Source: Lutjanus erythropterus (Eukaryota > Chordata > Actinopteri > Lutjaniformes > Lutjanidae). From it: DNA of 64,000 nt. Shown here one piece after another: positions 38,101-51,500 of the stretch. The notes under the pieces are model-generated. The model searched no databases. It was not told where the DNA came from and saw nothing but the letters and a program-made list of their open reading frames with translations. Position 1 is the stretch's first letter, and each line of letters starts with the position of its first letter. The stretch covers positions 42,740,351-42,804,350 of the forward strand of contig CM034595.1 in the NCBI GenBank assembly GCA_020091685.1, read 5' to 3'. A program made the translations under genes and the position numbers.

Positions 38101-41100
38101 TGTCACTTCACCTTCTGTACCAGTGCAGTTCGTGCTCAGTTTCTTACCCTTCAGCAGGATCTTTCCCTTCAGTTCAAAGGGAGAGGGGAGGTAGCAGTCC
38201 TCAGGTTTTGGTGGATCTATTTGAATCTTGTCTCCAAGGATCTTCTTTAGGTGCTGAAACATGACTCTCTGCTGCTTTAAGGAGCAATGGTTTTCTAAAC
38301 ACAAAATCAGTGGAAAGTCTGATGCGACAAAGGCATACTTGTTGATGACATCAATGACGCTGCGAAAAACAATCTGGGATGTCATTGTGTGACCAGTGTA
38401 AATAACAGGTTCGTTATCAGGCCCATCCCACACATCCAGCTCTACACTTCTGCAGCCCATCTTGAGGGCACGGATATACCCCGTCACATCAGAGGGACCT
38501 CTGAACTGATCTTCTATCAGATATGTGTTGTGGGATGCATTGATGTAATAGTGGGACAAGGGCTGGTTCATGTCTTGGCATACGGTTTTTTGTTCAGGGT
38601 CAAATATATGGCACTCTGGAGACATGAGATAGTTGGTGAACCCATCAAGAGAAAGCCAACCCTTGAGCTGGCCCTCTTTAGATGGTTCATATTTCTGAAT
38701 GACCTCTAAGCTGGTGTCTTCACTGACTTGTGCCATACCCTGCTCTGCCTCCAGAAATATCATTAAATCCTTGGTATCCAGAAATTCTTTGTTACTGGAG
38801 AACTGAACAAAGAGAAAATAAATTTCTGGCCTGGTGCAAAGATCATGAAAGACCTCAATGAATTCCTCTTTTGTTACATCAGAACCTGCTTTGTCCTTGG
38901 CTTTGTGAAGCTCCTTGAACTTCAGTTCTATTTTCACATTTTTAAGTCCTGGGTTCAGCTTTTTGATTAGCTGCACAGCAGCACATATTGTTATTTGTTT
39001 GCTGTTGTTGCTGTCTGCTTCATCAAAAAGTTCACCTAGCCAAGATGAGCGCATGTTGTTCTGACTGCTCTCTATCATATTTAAGGTATGTTTCCCATAG
39101 GAGATCAGGTACCTCAGCCCTGTAACCCATATGTTGGCTACATCTGCAGTGTTTGCCACCAAGTCCAGAGACTCATAGTTCTCCCCAAAGATTATTGAGA
39201 AAGCACAGTCTTCTGATATCTGATCATAGGTTCCATTAGTTCTAAAAGTGTCTGTATTTTTCCCTGTCCGAACCTCCTTGATGGATTTTACATCGATTTT
39301 GGCCTTTTCTGATTCCTTCTTTGAGGGCTCCCATCTCAAAGACTGCATGTCAGCATCAAGGAGAAAGTAGCGGTGGTAAATGCGCGAATTGGATCGCACT
39401 TTCTTCAGCTCAGAGCCATCCACCATTGCACTAATACAGTCGCTTGCACTGCTAATTTTCTTCTCAGTTGGCATGCTGCTGAATGATACAGTCTTCTTTC
39501 TTTCTTTACGCTGCCTTGAGCCATCCTGCAGAAAAACAGAACAGAATGCATAATTAAAAATCCTTCCATAGCTACTAGTTCAGATTTAAAAAACACTTCA
39601 AACAGACACTTCATGCTTCATAAGAAGTTAACAGTTGAAGAATGGAAGGGTTTTGCCGAACAATACTTTGCCTCTCATCATTTTCTAAACAAATCAAACA
39701 AGTCTAGTCGCAATTTATGTTTGTTTATATTTCCACTCCACTACTTTTTTCCACAGTTAGCGTTGCTAGTTACTATTCAGGTCAAGGTTTAATATGTAAA
39801 CAAGATGATTGGATATGTATTGTTATAGATTTAACTAGCCAACAGTAGGCCCATAAAGCTGTTAAATTCCTTAAGATTGCAAATGTTAGACTTTTACTTT
39901 ACTTGTCATAGTGCTGATACTTTTACCTAAGTAAAAGAATTCACATTCATACTCATTCATACACAGGCTAGTCAATGTGTTGCTTGTGAACAGAGTGAAA
40001 GAAGACATTTGTTTGTTTCAGTCAATGACAGAACAAAATGCTCTTCCATGTGCTCATCTTTTTTCGGTTTGTGTTTATCCCAACTTAATCAAATTTAAGG
40101 CCATCATTGCCTCAACTAACCTCTAGCGTGATCAATACGGTCATTTTTTCTTCACCAAATGTCTGCATAAATGTAATCAAATATGAATACAAGCTTTCTC
40201 CTTTTTGCCCTCAGGAAAAGACAAATTTCACTCCACTATTTTAAGTCTGACAAATGTCTTTTATAGTAGGATTTAGGATTACATATTCTGCCTTCAAGAT
40301 TTCATCATAAAGATCAAATTCAGGTAAATACAGTATATACTTTGCAGAACAATGCAGCGGAACACAACATGCTGCCTGCTCTGATATACTGTTTCCAAGT
40401 CATGCTGTGTCCTTCCTTCCTGGTCAGTCTTAGTTCCCTCTGAACATTTGCTGTGTAGAATCACAGCAGCAACTTTCTTGGGTGACTTAAGGTACCTGTC
40501 ACTGTATATTATGGAGATACAACAGGAAATCTCCCTCAGGAGAGTATCGCCCACACAAATCCAGTCATCTTCAGTAGCCACATTCCTGACATTTTCAATG
40601 AACCCTGCTCTTTCCACTGCAGCAGGTTCCATCAGCACAACAACATTATTTTTTATATTTTGGATTATTCATTTCGCAAACCCAGCACCAGCCAAATCCA
40701 CACCCCTGTTAATCATCAAGTGGCAGCTTAATGGTACCACTTTATACAAAAGGAATGCTTCATGTTGTCAACTATATGATGTTGCCAAGTTAAGAATTCC
40801 TTATACTGCACTCAAGTGGAAACCCTTGATCTTAATTTTCCTTTGGGTTTTAATGAAATGCTTGAAATTATCATAGCCTCTTATATAATCAGTCTGAAAT
40901 GTGCACACCTCACATACTGAATGAATCAGTGCTCATAAACACCGCTATGTCAAGGAAAGATGAGCAAAGTCACAAAATTGGATTAAATAACTGGAATGCT
41001 GTCTATAAATGCATATAGGAGCTTTCACACCTCCTCCCTCTGACATTTCCATCCTCCTCCAGTTACTTCACCTATTCAGAGAACAATATTAATAATTTCA

Positions 41101-42564
41101 CAACGCTGAGATAGATGAAAGTGTAGCTGTCATTTTTCACAGGATCAGCTTTTTTTTTTTTTTTTTTTATTATAATTCCTGAAGCAGTTTTATCATAATC
41201 ACTTGTTTTTGTCTTCTGCTTGTCTGCTTACTGATTCCCCTATGGTCTTACAACACTACCACGGCTCAGCAGTTGCTGTTAAAGATACAAAATAGATTAG
41301 CTGTGCAACATTCAAGGATATTTATTACCATTATTCAACAGTGGGTTGCACAATGAAAACAGAGTTGTAGTTCCTTCATAATACACACAAAATATAAATA
41401 CAAATGCTTAAACCTGGACCATATCTTGTATATTAGAGATGTTCTGATACAATTTTCTCCTTCCCCATACCGATTCCAATACCTCAAGTTTGCATATCGG
41501 CCGATACCAGTGTGTTTAAAAAATACATATATGTATATAGCCAAGCCAACTGTTAACCCTATGTGAATGCCATAGGACATGTCTTCACCATCCTTGGAAA
41601 AAAAGGCGTACGAGAAGCTGCTGGGAAGTAGCAGAGTCCCATTACAGGGTTAATAAATTACGTGGTGCATAGACTTGTGTACTCGCCAATACCAGCATTT
41701 TTCCATACTGGTATTGGAACAACCCTGATGTACATGTTTGCAACTGGACAGATGCAGGAAAAACCGATGGATACTGACTCACAGAGCAGACTGCTGCTGA
41801 CACCACAGTCTCAGTCCGATTGTTTATTTGTTTGCACAATGAAGACATCACAGTGGATGTCATACAATAATGAAACTAGATGGATGTACACGGAGGAAGA
41901 CAGAAGCTACGGAGGCTTAAACAGTCCTCCACACACGAAAAACAACTCAAAAACAATCTAATGAAATAATAAACATCTTAAGCAGATCTAGGGAAGTCTG
42001 TCAGTGGGCAATTATGAAATTACAGAAGGCCAAATAATATTAGGTAAGAATTTTTCAAAATGAATTAATCATTATAAATCCCATCTGTGTGTTGGAGTCT
42101 TGCAAAACACACAGACCTGCACATTTATTATGACTGGTAGACTCTTACACCTCTCCATGTATGGCCCAAAAATGTAAACACAATAATGACATTCTTTTAC
42201 ACAGTCTGCTGGTTAAGGAGACTTCATTAAATTAAAGGGGAGCTTAAAACCTAAATGCATGACTGCTGATAATCCTTATGATCTGGGCAAGAATGTGGCC
42301 TTGTTGTCTTCATGTTAACCTTGAGTCTTACTTATTGCAATGTTTCTGTTTCCTTTTGTATTGCCAGAGTCGACATGCTGGGCATTCTCCTCAGGATTTC
42401 CCTCTGCTTCCTTTACCAAAACTAGAAAACAATGCTGCACACACCCATCTCTGTCTTAGCATTTGTTAATATTTCCTGCAGAGACCATTTCTTGTGCAAC
42501 AGTCCCTTTTATGCCTCTGGTGGAATCAGAAGGCCCAGGGTGTTTTCTTTTGCAATAAGTAGCT

Positions 42565-42595
<31 letters not shown>

Positions 42596-45500
42596 TTGTC
42601 CTTAAATGGTACTTAAAAAGACAAGCTCACCATCATCAGATTGTGTATTTATAGTTCTATCAGATATTTGCTTTACAGGGTACATATTCTTCAAGACACA
42701 AACATCACTTATCATCCTATTAAACTCTATCTTAAATGTGAAGTAAGATAGTCTTCTTTATAAGCCAGGCCAAAGTGTAGCATCTAAACAAGCTTTAAAA
42801 TGGTAATACCTAAAATGTCAAAGTAACGTCAACAGCACATCCTCAATTAAGACCTTGATCTTTCCTACAAAAAGATCAAGGCTGCTGCATATGACTCAGT
42901 GCTTTTAAGGATTTCATCAAGTCATCTGTATAGCTTCATTGGATGTGTACTCAAATCCCACAGGGTAGATTGTTTTTTATACAGGTGTGAGCTAGAAAGT
43001 ACATAAAAGACAAAAATTACAGCACCTCTAAGCAGCCTACATGTCGAGCCACTGGTGTTGATCAACAGCCCTTATCCAGTCCTAACTCTTTGTGTAACCA
43101 TCATTTTGTGTTAATAAGTCCTGTTACTAAAGAGCACACTGCCTTTTTGCTGGTAAACATCCACAATACAGTGTACAGTGCTATTACTCATCACTTCTTC
43201 AAACCCTGTAAAACTGAAATGTTTTTAATATCATGTCAGGGAAATAAAGGTTAAAGTTTCTTTCACTTTTTAGGGAAACTTTGGCATAACTGACGTAAAT
43301 GTGCTCATTATCCATAACAGAGTTTATTTTGCTTTTTAGCTGTGCTTTGAGAAGAAAACCCTTGGTACATTTTGAAAGCTCGTCAGTTGAACATAAAAAG
43401 GATATTAGATGTTTTCATGGTGTTTCATAATGAAGAGACAATAACAAGACTAATCCCATCAGACTCACCATGACAGGGGAAATTACTTTTAATGCCTTTA
43501 CATATTGTTTCAATATGTGTTTGGTGTTTGCGTGTGTGTGCTGAGTGAGTAAAACAGTATGTCAAACACAGGACAAGACAATGAGAAAGCAAGTGAATAC
43601 GTAAGAGTCTCCAACTGCTCACAGATCCCATAGGAATCTGAATTCCCTAATGGACTGAGTCCTGCATTTTTTTTCTGGCCCAGTGAGCAGTTATGAACCG
43701 TCTGTATGACTGAGGACATGGCTGGGGACCCAGAACTCTCTGCTCCACTGTTCTACCTACATCCCAAACAACAAACAATGTGAGTCACCTTCAGTTCTCA
43801 AAAACATATCATACATTCAATGAGCAGAATTTCATCACAAGTCACATGTACAACAGCAACCCAACTACAAATGGGCCTGTTTTGTTAGTTTAAATACATA
43901 TAACTTAAATTGTTTATGAACACTACAACTCAATGATCAACTATTAAGACCTGTTTGTAATTACATGCAACATTTATATTACAAAACGACAAGGTAAATT
44001 TCTACATCCTGTTTTGGAACTGGAAACCATGTAAAGGATTTATCGTGTCCTGTGGCACAATGTAAACACTCGGTCCTGATCTTTCATTCATTCATTCATT
44101 CATTATCTTCCGCTTATCCGGGGCCGGGTCGCGGGGGCAGCAGTCTGAGCAGGGTCCTGATCTCAAGAGTCAAATGCTGAATCATTTTCTAACTCCTTTA
44201 GACTCCAGACTGGATTAATGCCTCCTCTTCTACCTACCAAGCAGGCTGAGCCAACTGCATGGTTACCTAAGAAGCTCATGCATATTATCCCACAGCTTTA
44301 ACAGTGGGATACGTACCATTTTTAGAACTAATAGTCCGACCCAAGATTAAATAACAAAAGCACTTATGAAGTAATTGACTAGAAATCAGGTTCTTGTACA
44401 GTAATCCTTTAACATTCTCAGATGCAGTATACTGAAGTTTACAAATACTCGTACTAACAAATACACACTACAGATTTGGGGTCATGCTTAAGTATGCTTT
44501 TGGTACAGCATAAAAAAAGAAAAAATCATTTCCAAGTGTATGATTATTCAGTCAGGATCAAAGTGTTTAGGATTTAAACAAAAAGAGAACAAAAGGCAAA
44601 AAACAAACGTAACTATGCATATAAGAACAACTATTCAATAGTACTATTCAATAAATGTAGTATTATTGGTATTAAGGATAAATTAACCAATGCATTAAAA
44701 TCAAAGTGTGACTCATACCTCTATGCAGTTTAATTTGCTCATAACTATTCTGCTGCATATTAATTGGCAGAGAGATCTGTTGCACCAAAGCACTCCCCAT
44801 CTTTTCTCAAGTTGCATCATCAAATAACAAGACTTTAAAATGCTCAACAGGCAGAGGAGGCTGAGATGAAAACAAATCTAATGTGTGTGAAAGAGAGATG
44901 GGAGAGTATCAGGGTGAGAGAAAAAGCTTTGGAGGAAAAAGAAAAACTAGAACAAAATGAGTCACAAAGAAACCCTGCTAGTGACAGTGAAGAAGAGGAA
45001 ATAAAGGTACTGAAACCCTGTTCTGATGAAAATGTTGCACTGTTTTGTAAACTTTTAGGAAATTGTGACAATCACTTTGCACATATTGCAATAAGAAAAT
45101 ACTGTACTATACTTTTACACTCCTGTTTGTCAGGACTGGTTATGGAGACATCTCTAGATGAATTTTAATTTGAAAATATAAATGTGAAATTAAAAAACAT
45201 ACTATTTTATTCAAGACTGAAGAACAATAGGATTTTATACTGTAAATAAGACAGTAAATTGTACATAATACACACTATATGTATTCAACATTCAATATCC
45301 TAAAGCCTAACCAGTATTTCAGTAAAGGGACTGTTTATTAAAATAGTGTACAGTGTTATAGTTGTGCTCTCTAGCTGCACTGAAGTCAAATCCCACAGGA
45401 GTTTGAACCTGGTAAGAGGCCCAGCTGCTTCTGTTCTGTACCATATGATATCAGTTGTTGGTCAAATCAAGTATGAAGAGGGCAGCTACCCTTGGGGTTA

Positions 45501-48500
45501 AAGCTCTACCACTTCCTAAATAAATATGAAGAGTAACGCATCTATTTCTGGAACATTGTAGCTGTGACTAAAACTTATCAGTCACTAGGATTCAATGTGA
45601 GCTGACATAAAAAAAAAAGGACTTAAATTTAAGATCCCCTCAGTTTTTGACGTTATGTCATTTTGGTTTGTTAACTGGTATTCTATTATTTCATTTCTTG
45701 CTTTTATTCTTTACACAAGTTTGTTTATCACAAGCTTATGTTGTGTAGAATACCTGTCTTCAGTCACTGGATTGTCTCAGCCCTGAAATGTTCAAATATG
45801 TTGTCGATATGGTCCAGAAAAGTCAAATTCAGCATGAATAAACAAAAGACTTCACTGAAAGTGCTCAAACCATAAAATGTTTCCCTGAAATTTCAACACT
45901 GCTTTACTATGGCAGTATTTCAAAGGAAAATATACCATTAACCAGAGAAAATGTGCCTTAGGTGTTCAGAGTTAGCTAAATGTTCACCACCATGTCCCTC
46001 CACACTGTTCTCTGTGGAGCTGTTCCAGGATTTACATCATCAGCTCTCAGTCTTTTGGCTCTAGGCTTTGAGAGAGTCTCTCATGTTCTCAAATATTGAT
46101 TGAGCCATTAACCACAGTTGCAATAAATTCATTTGTTAATTAAGTAATATTAAAAAGTACCTTCACATAGAGTTGATGCTTTTTTAAGTTGCAGACTATC
46201 CCCTATGCCTACAAAAGCATACTGGATAATCTCTTTGACACCAAAGCAAAACTTCATGTTATTATAAGGGCAGGCCAGTCAATCAATTACACAGCACATA
46301 CACAAACACACAAACAGGTCACTTCTACTCATATTTTTCTTCTAAATACTGGACAGGGAAGAGGGAAAAAAGACAACATACAGTAATTAGTCCATAGCCT
46401 CTGGAAAGGATAATTGGATGTTACCAACAAGATGCTGATGAATAGTTTCAAATCATTTTTGAGTTTTGGCCAGCAGATATCAACCAAATAGGAGGGAAAA
46501 AAAGGCATGGATGTTCTCACTGTGTGCCACTTATTTGTCCTGCAAGCCAGCTTAAACCATGAACCATGTAACCCTCTGCAACTGATTCCCTCATTTTTTA
46601 ATAGCTAGTGTGATCAAAACATTTAATGAGACCTTGAGAGAAATGTCAACCAGCAAGCCAATCACAATGGTGTTTTGAATCATTAACAGCGCTATTTCTC
46701 ATTTCATGGTGACACATCATTTCCCAATCACTGTGATGGGCCTACTTCAGATGGAACAAGACTAGAGAAAGGAACAACACCCAGTTGGTTTCCTCTTATA
46801 TTACAAGATCTAAGGCCACTCATAATCTTAATTATAAAAAAAAAGTCCTACAACGTGGCTGTTTGGCCCTTTACATACCAAACCTAAGACCTGCCTTCAC
46901 TTCTGATTACATAGGATACAAAAACTCTCTGCCTGCAGTGCAAACACCAATATATCACAGTGTTTCCCCAAGGGGAACTGCTTTTGGGGGAGTGGCTGGG
47001 TCATGGAGGGTTGGTGGGGGAGGAATTGGGTGTTGATGCACTGCGAGGCGGTGGGAAGGGGTTGACCACTACATGGCCCCAATCAGAGTGATGACATTCA
47101 GAATGGAGTCATCAGTTGGATTTCAATTCTTTAGTGTGCATCTGTGACTTGTTACTAATAGCAACATTAACTAAAGGCATTCAAGGACTGTGAAATGAGA
47201 TCTGTGTGTGACTGTGTGAATACTAAACAACTGTTACTGTCACCACATTAACTGTGTGTTTACAGTCATACAGGACAAGCTAGCTGGGCTAGCAAGTTAG
47301 CTTATCACTTGGCAAGGCTAATTTCCACAGGCTGATTACTGAAACGAGTCTTTACAGACATTACAGCGGTCCAAATAATACATTTATCATCGACAAGACA
47401 ACATCATGGACTACAGAGAGAGAATCCAGTTATTGTGCTACATGAACCTGTCTGTCTGCGACTTCTAAAAGGAGAAAGATAAATGAACAAGACAAGAAGG
47501 GAGGATGGAAACTTTCAAAATTAAAGTCTCTTAACAAAAACCATATCACAATAAATCGTGGACTTTTTATCATGGTATTACCATGTATTGAGTTTTTGGT
47601 TCCATTACATCCCTAATAAAGACTGAACTGAACTGAGAACTGAATTAGTGCTTAGATATTTTTTTATAGCTTCAGTACTTTCAATACAATAAAATGTGAG
47701 TATTGTGTTTTATGTGGTACCGAAAAGTACCGATACTTTGAGTCTTTTGACAACCTTAAGCAATGTGATATTGGAGATGGCAACAGTGAGGGTATATCTG
47801 CTTTTATACTAAATCCTCAGTTTAGCAAGTAAGTTTGTCCTTTCCTTGGTAAAAGACGGATAGGGCTAGAAAATAACTGACAAAATGCTCATGTCTGTGG
47901 TTCATAGATCTTGGGTTGTATTGATATACCCAGTGTTTTTTCTGTGAAATCTTCAATAAAAATCAAATACTTGTTGAAAATATTGCTGAATGTAGAAATT
48001 TAAATGTCTGCCAGATTGCTGAATTCATCTGCTGTCATATAAAACCAACCTAATAGAAAGTTAGCAAGCATGTGATTGAAATTCAGTACTGCAGTCAACC
48101 TTTATGTGTTAATCCTGAGTGTCAGACCTTCCCAGTTCCCCTTCTGGGCTCAGCCACCACAAAGGAACCCAAGGGTTGAAGGGACCCATATTAGTGTTTG
48201 GATGAACCTCACACTTTCAAACCACAAAATGAAGCAACACCTTTTTGCATGTTCCTGCGTGTAACTTAAGTCATTTGTCTAAAGGTAAATAAGGATAACA
48301 CAGCAACGTGACAGGAATTTGGTCAAGACGGCTATTGTAATTTTTGAGTGGTGTGGCTGGTGTTAATAGTGAAAGCTAAATAGGACTGACATAGATCATA
48401 CTCATTTAATAAATGCTGTGGCACACAATAAGGAATCATGCATATTACCACATCTTACAATTGGGAGAGCCTGCAAAGCAGTTAACACTAAAACAGAAAG

Positions 48501-51500
48501 ACTATCAAGAGCTTTGACAAACATAATTAGAAACTGTTCCTAATAAACCGGTCCATTTATTGATGAGTGATGCAATGTAACAGCTGTGAAACACAGCGTA
48601 CACCACTTAATTGTTCAGTCAGGTCAGACTTCAAGGCATTTATACATTATTCACATCAGGTCAACCCTGCAATTGCTGAAAATGTTCTTATTCACATTCT
48701 GATCAGACCTCAACCAGGGAATGATCAAGCAAAACTGTCATGTCACAGTTCAGACTAACAGGAGAGAGTGAAGTATCAGCACAGCTCAGCATCTGATAAG
48801 GCATCCATGATGAGACAGTTTCAGAACACTGGCAGGCTTCAAACACTCTGCCAGCACTGTAAGTACAATTAACATATTATCTGCCAATTTCACAAGATTT
48901 CCACAGCCAACATTATTATTACTGCAAACACCTTATCTGATTCATCCTAGGAGCTTCTTGAGGTTGAACAGCAATGCAAGACAATGTCGAACCACTGGGA
49001 ATAACAACTAGCTGGTCAATTTTATTTAATTAAAACCAAAACAGGCTGTTTACTCTGGGATTTAAATACAGTTAAAGGTCTACTGTGCAAGATTTACAGG
49101 GTTTTATTGGCAGAATGTGGTAGAAATGGAATATAATATTCATAAGTATGTTTTTGTTAGTGTATAATCACCTGAAAAGAATTCCTGTCTCTTCGTTACC
49201 TTAGAGATGAGCAGGTTATCTCTACAGTAGGCACAGGGGTCGTGTCTAAAAAGGAACCCTGGAACAGCAAAAGTGTTTTGGTTTTTTTGTCCTGGAATCT
49301 ACCCAGATCTTAATCAAAATTTTGTCACATTGAAGAAACGTACAAATGTCTCAAGAGTTTTGCAAATCAAGGGTTCCTATCTAGTCATGATGGTGCAGAT
49401 CCTCTTACACAGAGGCCACTGTGTTTCTACAGTACCCCAGAACAGACAAAACAAAAATTGGGCCTAGATACAGCCTTTTGGTTTTTGTGCAAGATTCATA
49501 CCACCATACACTCTTGCAATGTTAGATTACGACTAAGTGTTAAATATCTGCAAGCTCACTAAACCCTAAACACAAGTCCTTTAATAAAAAAAAAGTATAT
49601 CAACCTAACAATCTTTTAAAAATACTAAGACAGTGCTACACTATTGTTAATATTATGTTACTGCAATTTTACTTTGAGCCATGTAACCGTTATATTAGTA
49701 TAACGGCAACATATTAATAATTTTGATCATCAACTTAGCTCATTGTGTCAATCACTGATTGTGAACCAAGTTCCCACAAAATAGCTGTTAGATCTTACTT
49801 GTAAGACCAAGAATTTGGCAGGACTCCAATTTGTGATTTCAAACAAAGCTTTTCAGTTTGTTCACAAGAACAAGATTCTAGATCAAATTACAAAGGAAGA
49901 AGTTTTAAGTAAACATTGCTAGGGATAATATAAACACTAACATTTTCTCATAGGTGACCTTTATATGAACGGTCTTATTAAATACTTAGTGCGTGCAGGA
50001 AATGACAATTGTTCCCTAAAGAAGCTATCCAAATTTAAGCACTAATAAACAATATAGAGTGAAGAGCACAGTAGTATCGGCAACTACCAAGTGTTTTCAT
50101 GATTGATTAAAATAAGAATTATTTTTCAATTAATTGGTCAATCATTTGGTCTGTAAAAGATTAGAAAAACTGTGGAGAAAATGTCTATCCCAGTTCCATA
50201 GAGCCCAGGCTAATGTCCTCCTCACAGTTTTGTTTTGTTAAACCAACAGTCTAAAACTAACAAATATTCAGTTTACTGAACAGGTAAGAGAAGGTAAGCT
50301 GCTGTTTGTCACATTTGAGAAGACAGCACCATCATTTTTTGGCATTTCTGCCTAAAAAGTTACTCAAAGGATTACTTGGCTATTAAAAAAAAAAAAAAGA
50401 AAAGTTGAGAAATTTCTTTCGATCGACCAACCGACTAATCATTGCAGTTCTACATCAATTACTATCAAAGTAGACTATATCAACAAACTTAAAAGTCTAG
50501 ATTACATAAATTATGCTTCAAAACTTAAAGACAGCAGAGTGAGCAGAGTATTTTAATAAACTGACATTCTAGGAGTGACAGTCAAAGAGACTAATTTAAT
50601 ATCTTTTATTGATATCACAGTGTCACAACCTTGATGGATTGGATTTTAATACATAGTAGAACAGAAACTTAATTACTGGTAATAAACTCCATGTTAATGG
50701 TTGAATTATGTATTATTCTTTCTGTGCTTCATTCCTTATTACAGTAAAATATCAATTCAACTCCTCACAAGGGCAGAGAACTGCCTCTCCCATTAATGTG
50801 GCAGAACTGTAATCAGTGCCAAGTCATTTGAGCTACCCTTGAAATAACTGGGTGAGGCAAGCAGCACTTGTGTAAATCAGTGACACCTGAGCTGATGAAT
50901 GAATAGGCAATTATTCAGGTAAGCGACTGAGTGCTGCTGTGAGTTGCCTTGAACACGTACAGCCACAATGAGTGAATGTGAGACAGCAGCAGGACCCTGT
51001 ATCAAGGATGGCTGTCAAAAGATCTTTAATAAATTACCCCACTGACTGTCGGTGGCATTGGTTTGTGCAACTGGATTTAATTCAAGCATGTAAGCTACAC
51101 TGCTCAAAGATATAGTAAAAAATTCTCTTTCAGAAGTAAGGCACAAGTTGAGTTGGAGTTAAAAAAAACAAAAACAATGTGTGGTTGGCAGATTTAAGTT
51201 AATTGTTGGAACAGGGTTCCCACACCTTTCAAGTCAATTTCAAGCACCTTTCAACAATTTCAATGGTGCATTTTCAAGCTTGTCCAGCACCTCATAGCTG
51301 TGGTAAATGACATAGTTCTATACATACACTCAAAAGTATTATTTTCATCTCTTCACCGTATTAAATCATTTACCTATAAACCAAAATTGTGTTAGGATTC
51401 TACACAACAAAAAAAGTTTTAAATTGTGTAACCTGTCTGTAAGTAGACTTGGCATCCATACAACCTCGTTGAGCCAGTATCTGACTTACTTTATTTCTTC

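Noticed and set aside
39472..39474. ATG of MPTEKK as the plcl2 start codon
   Set aside because: The 17 codons before it in the same exon match PLCL2 and join exactly to exon 1, so this is an internal methionine (residue 102).
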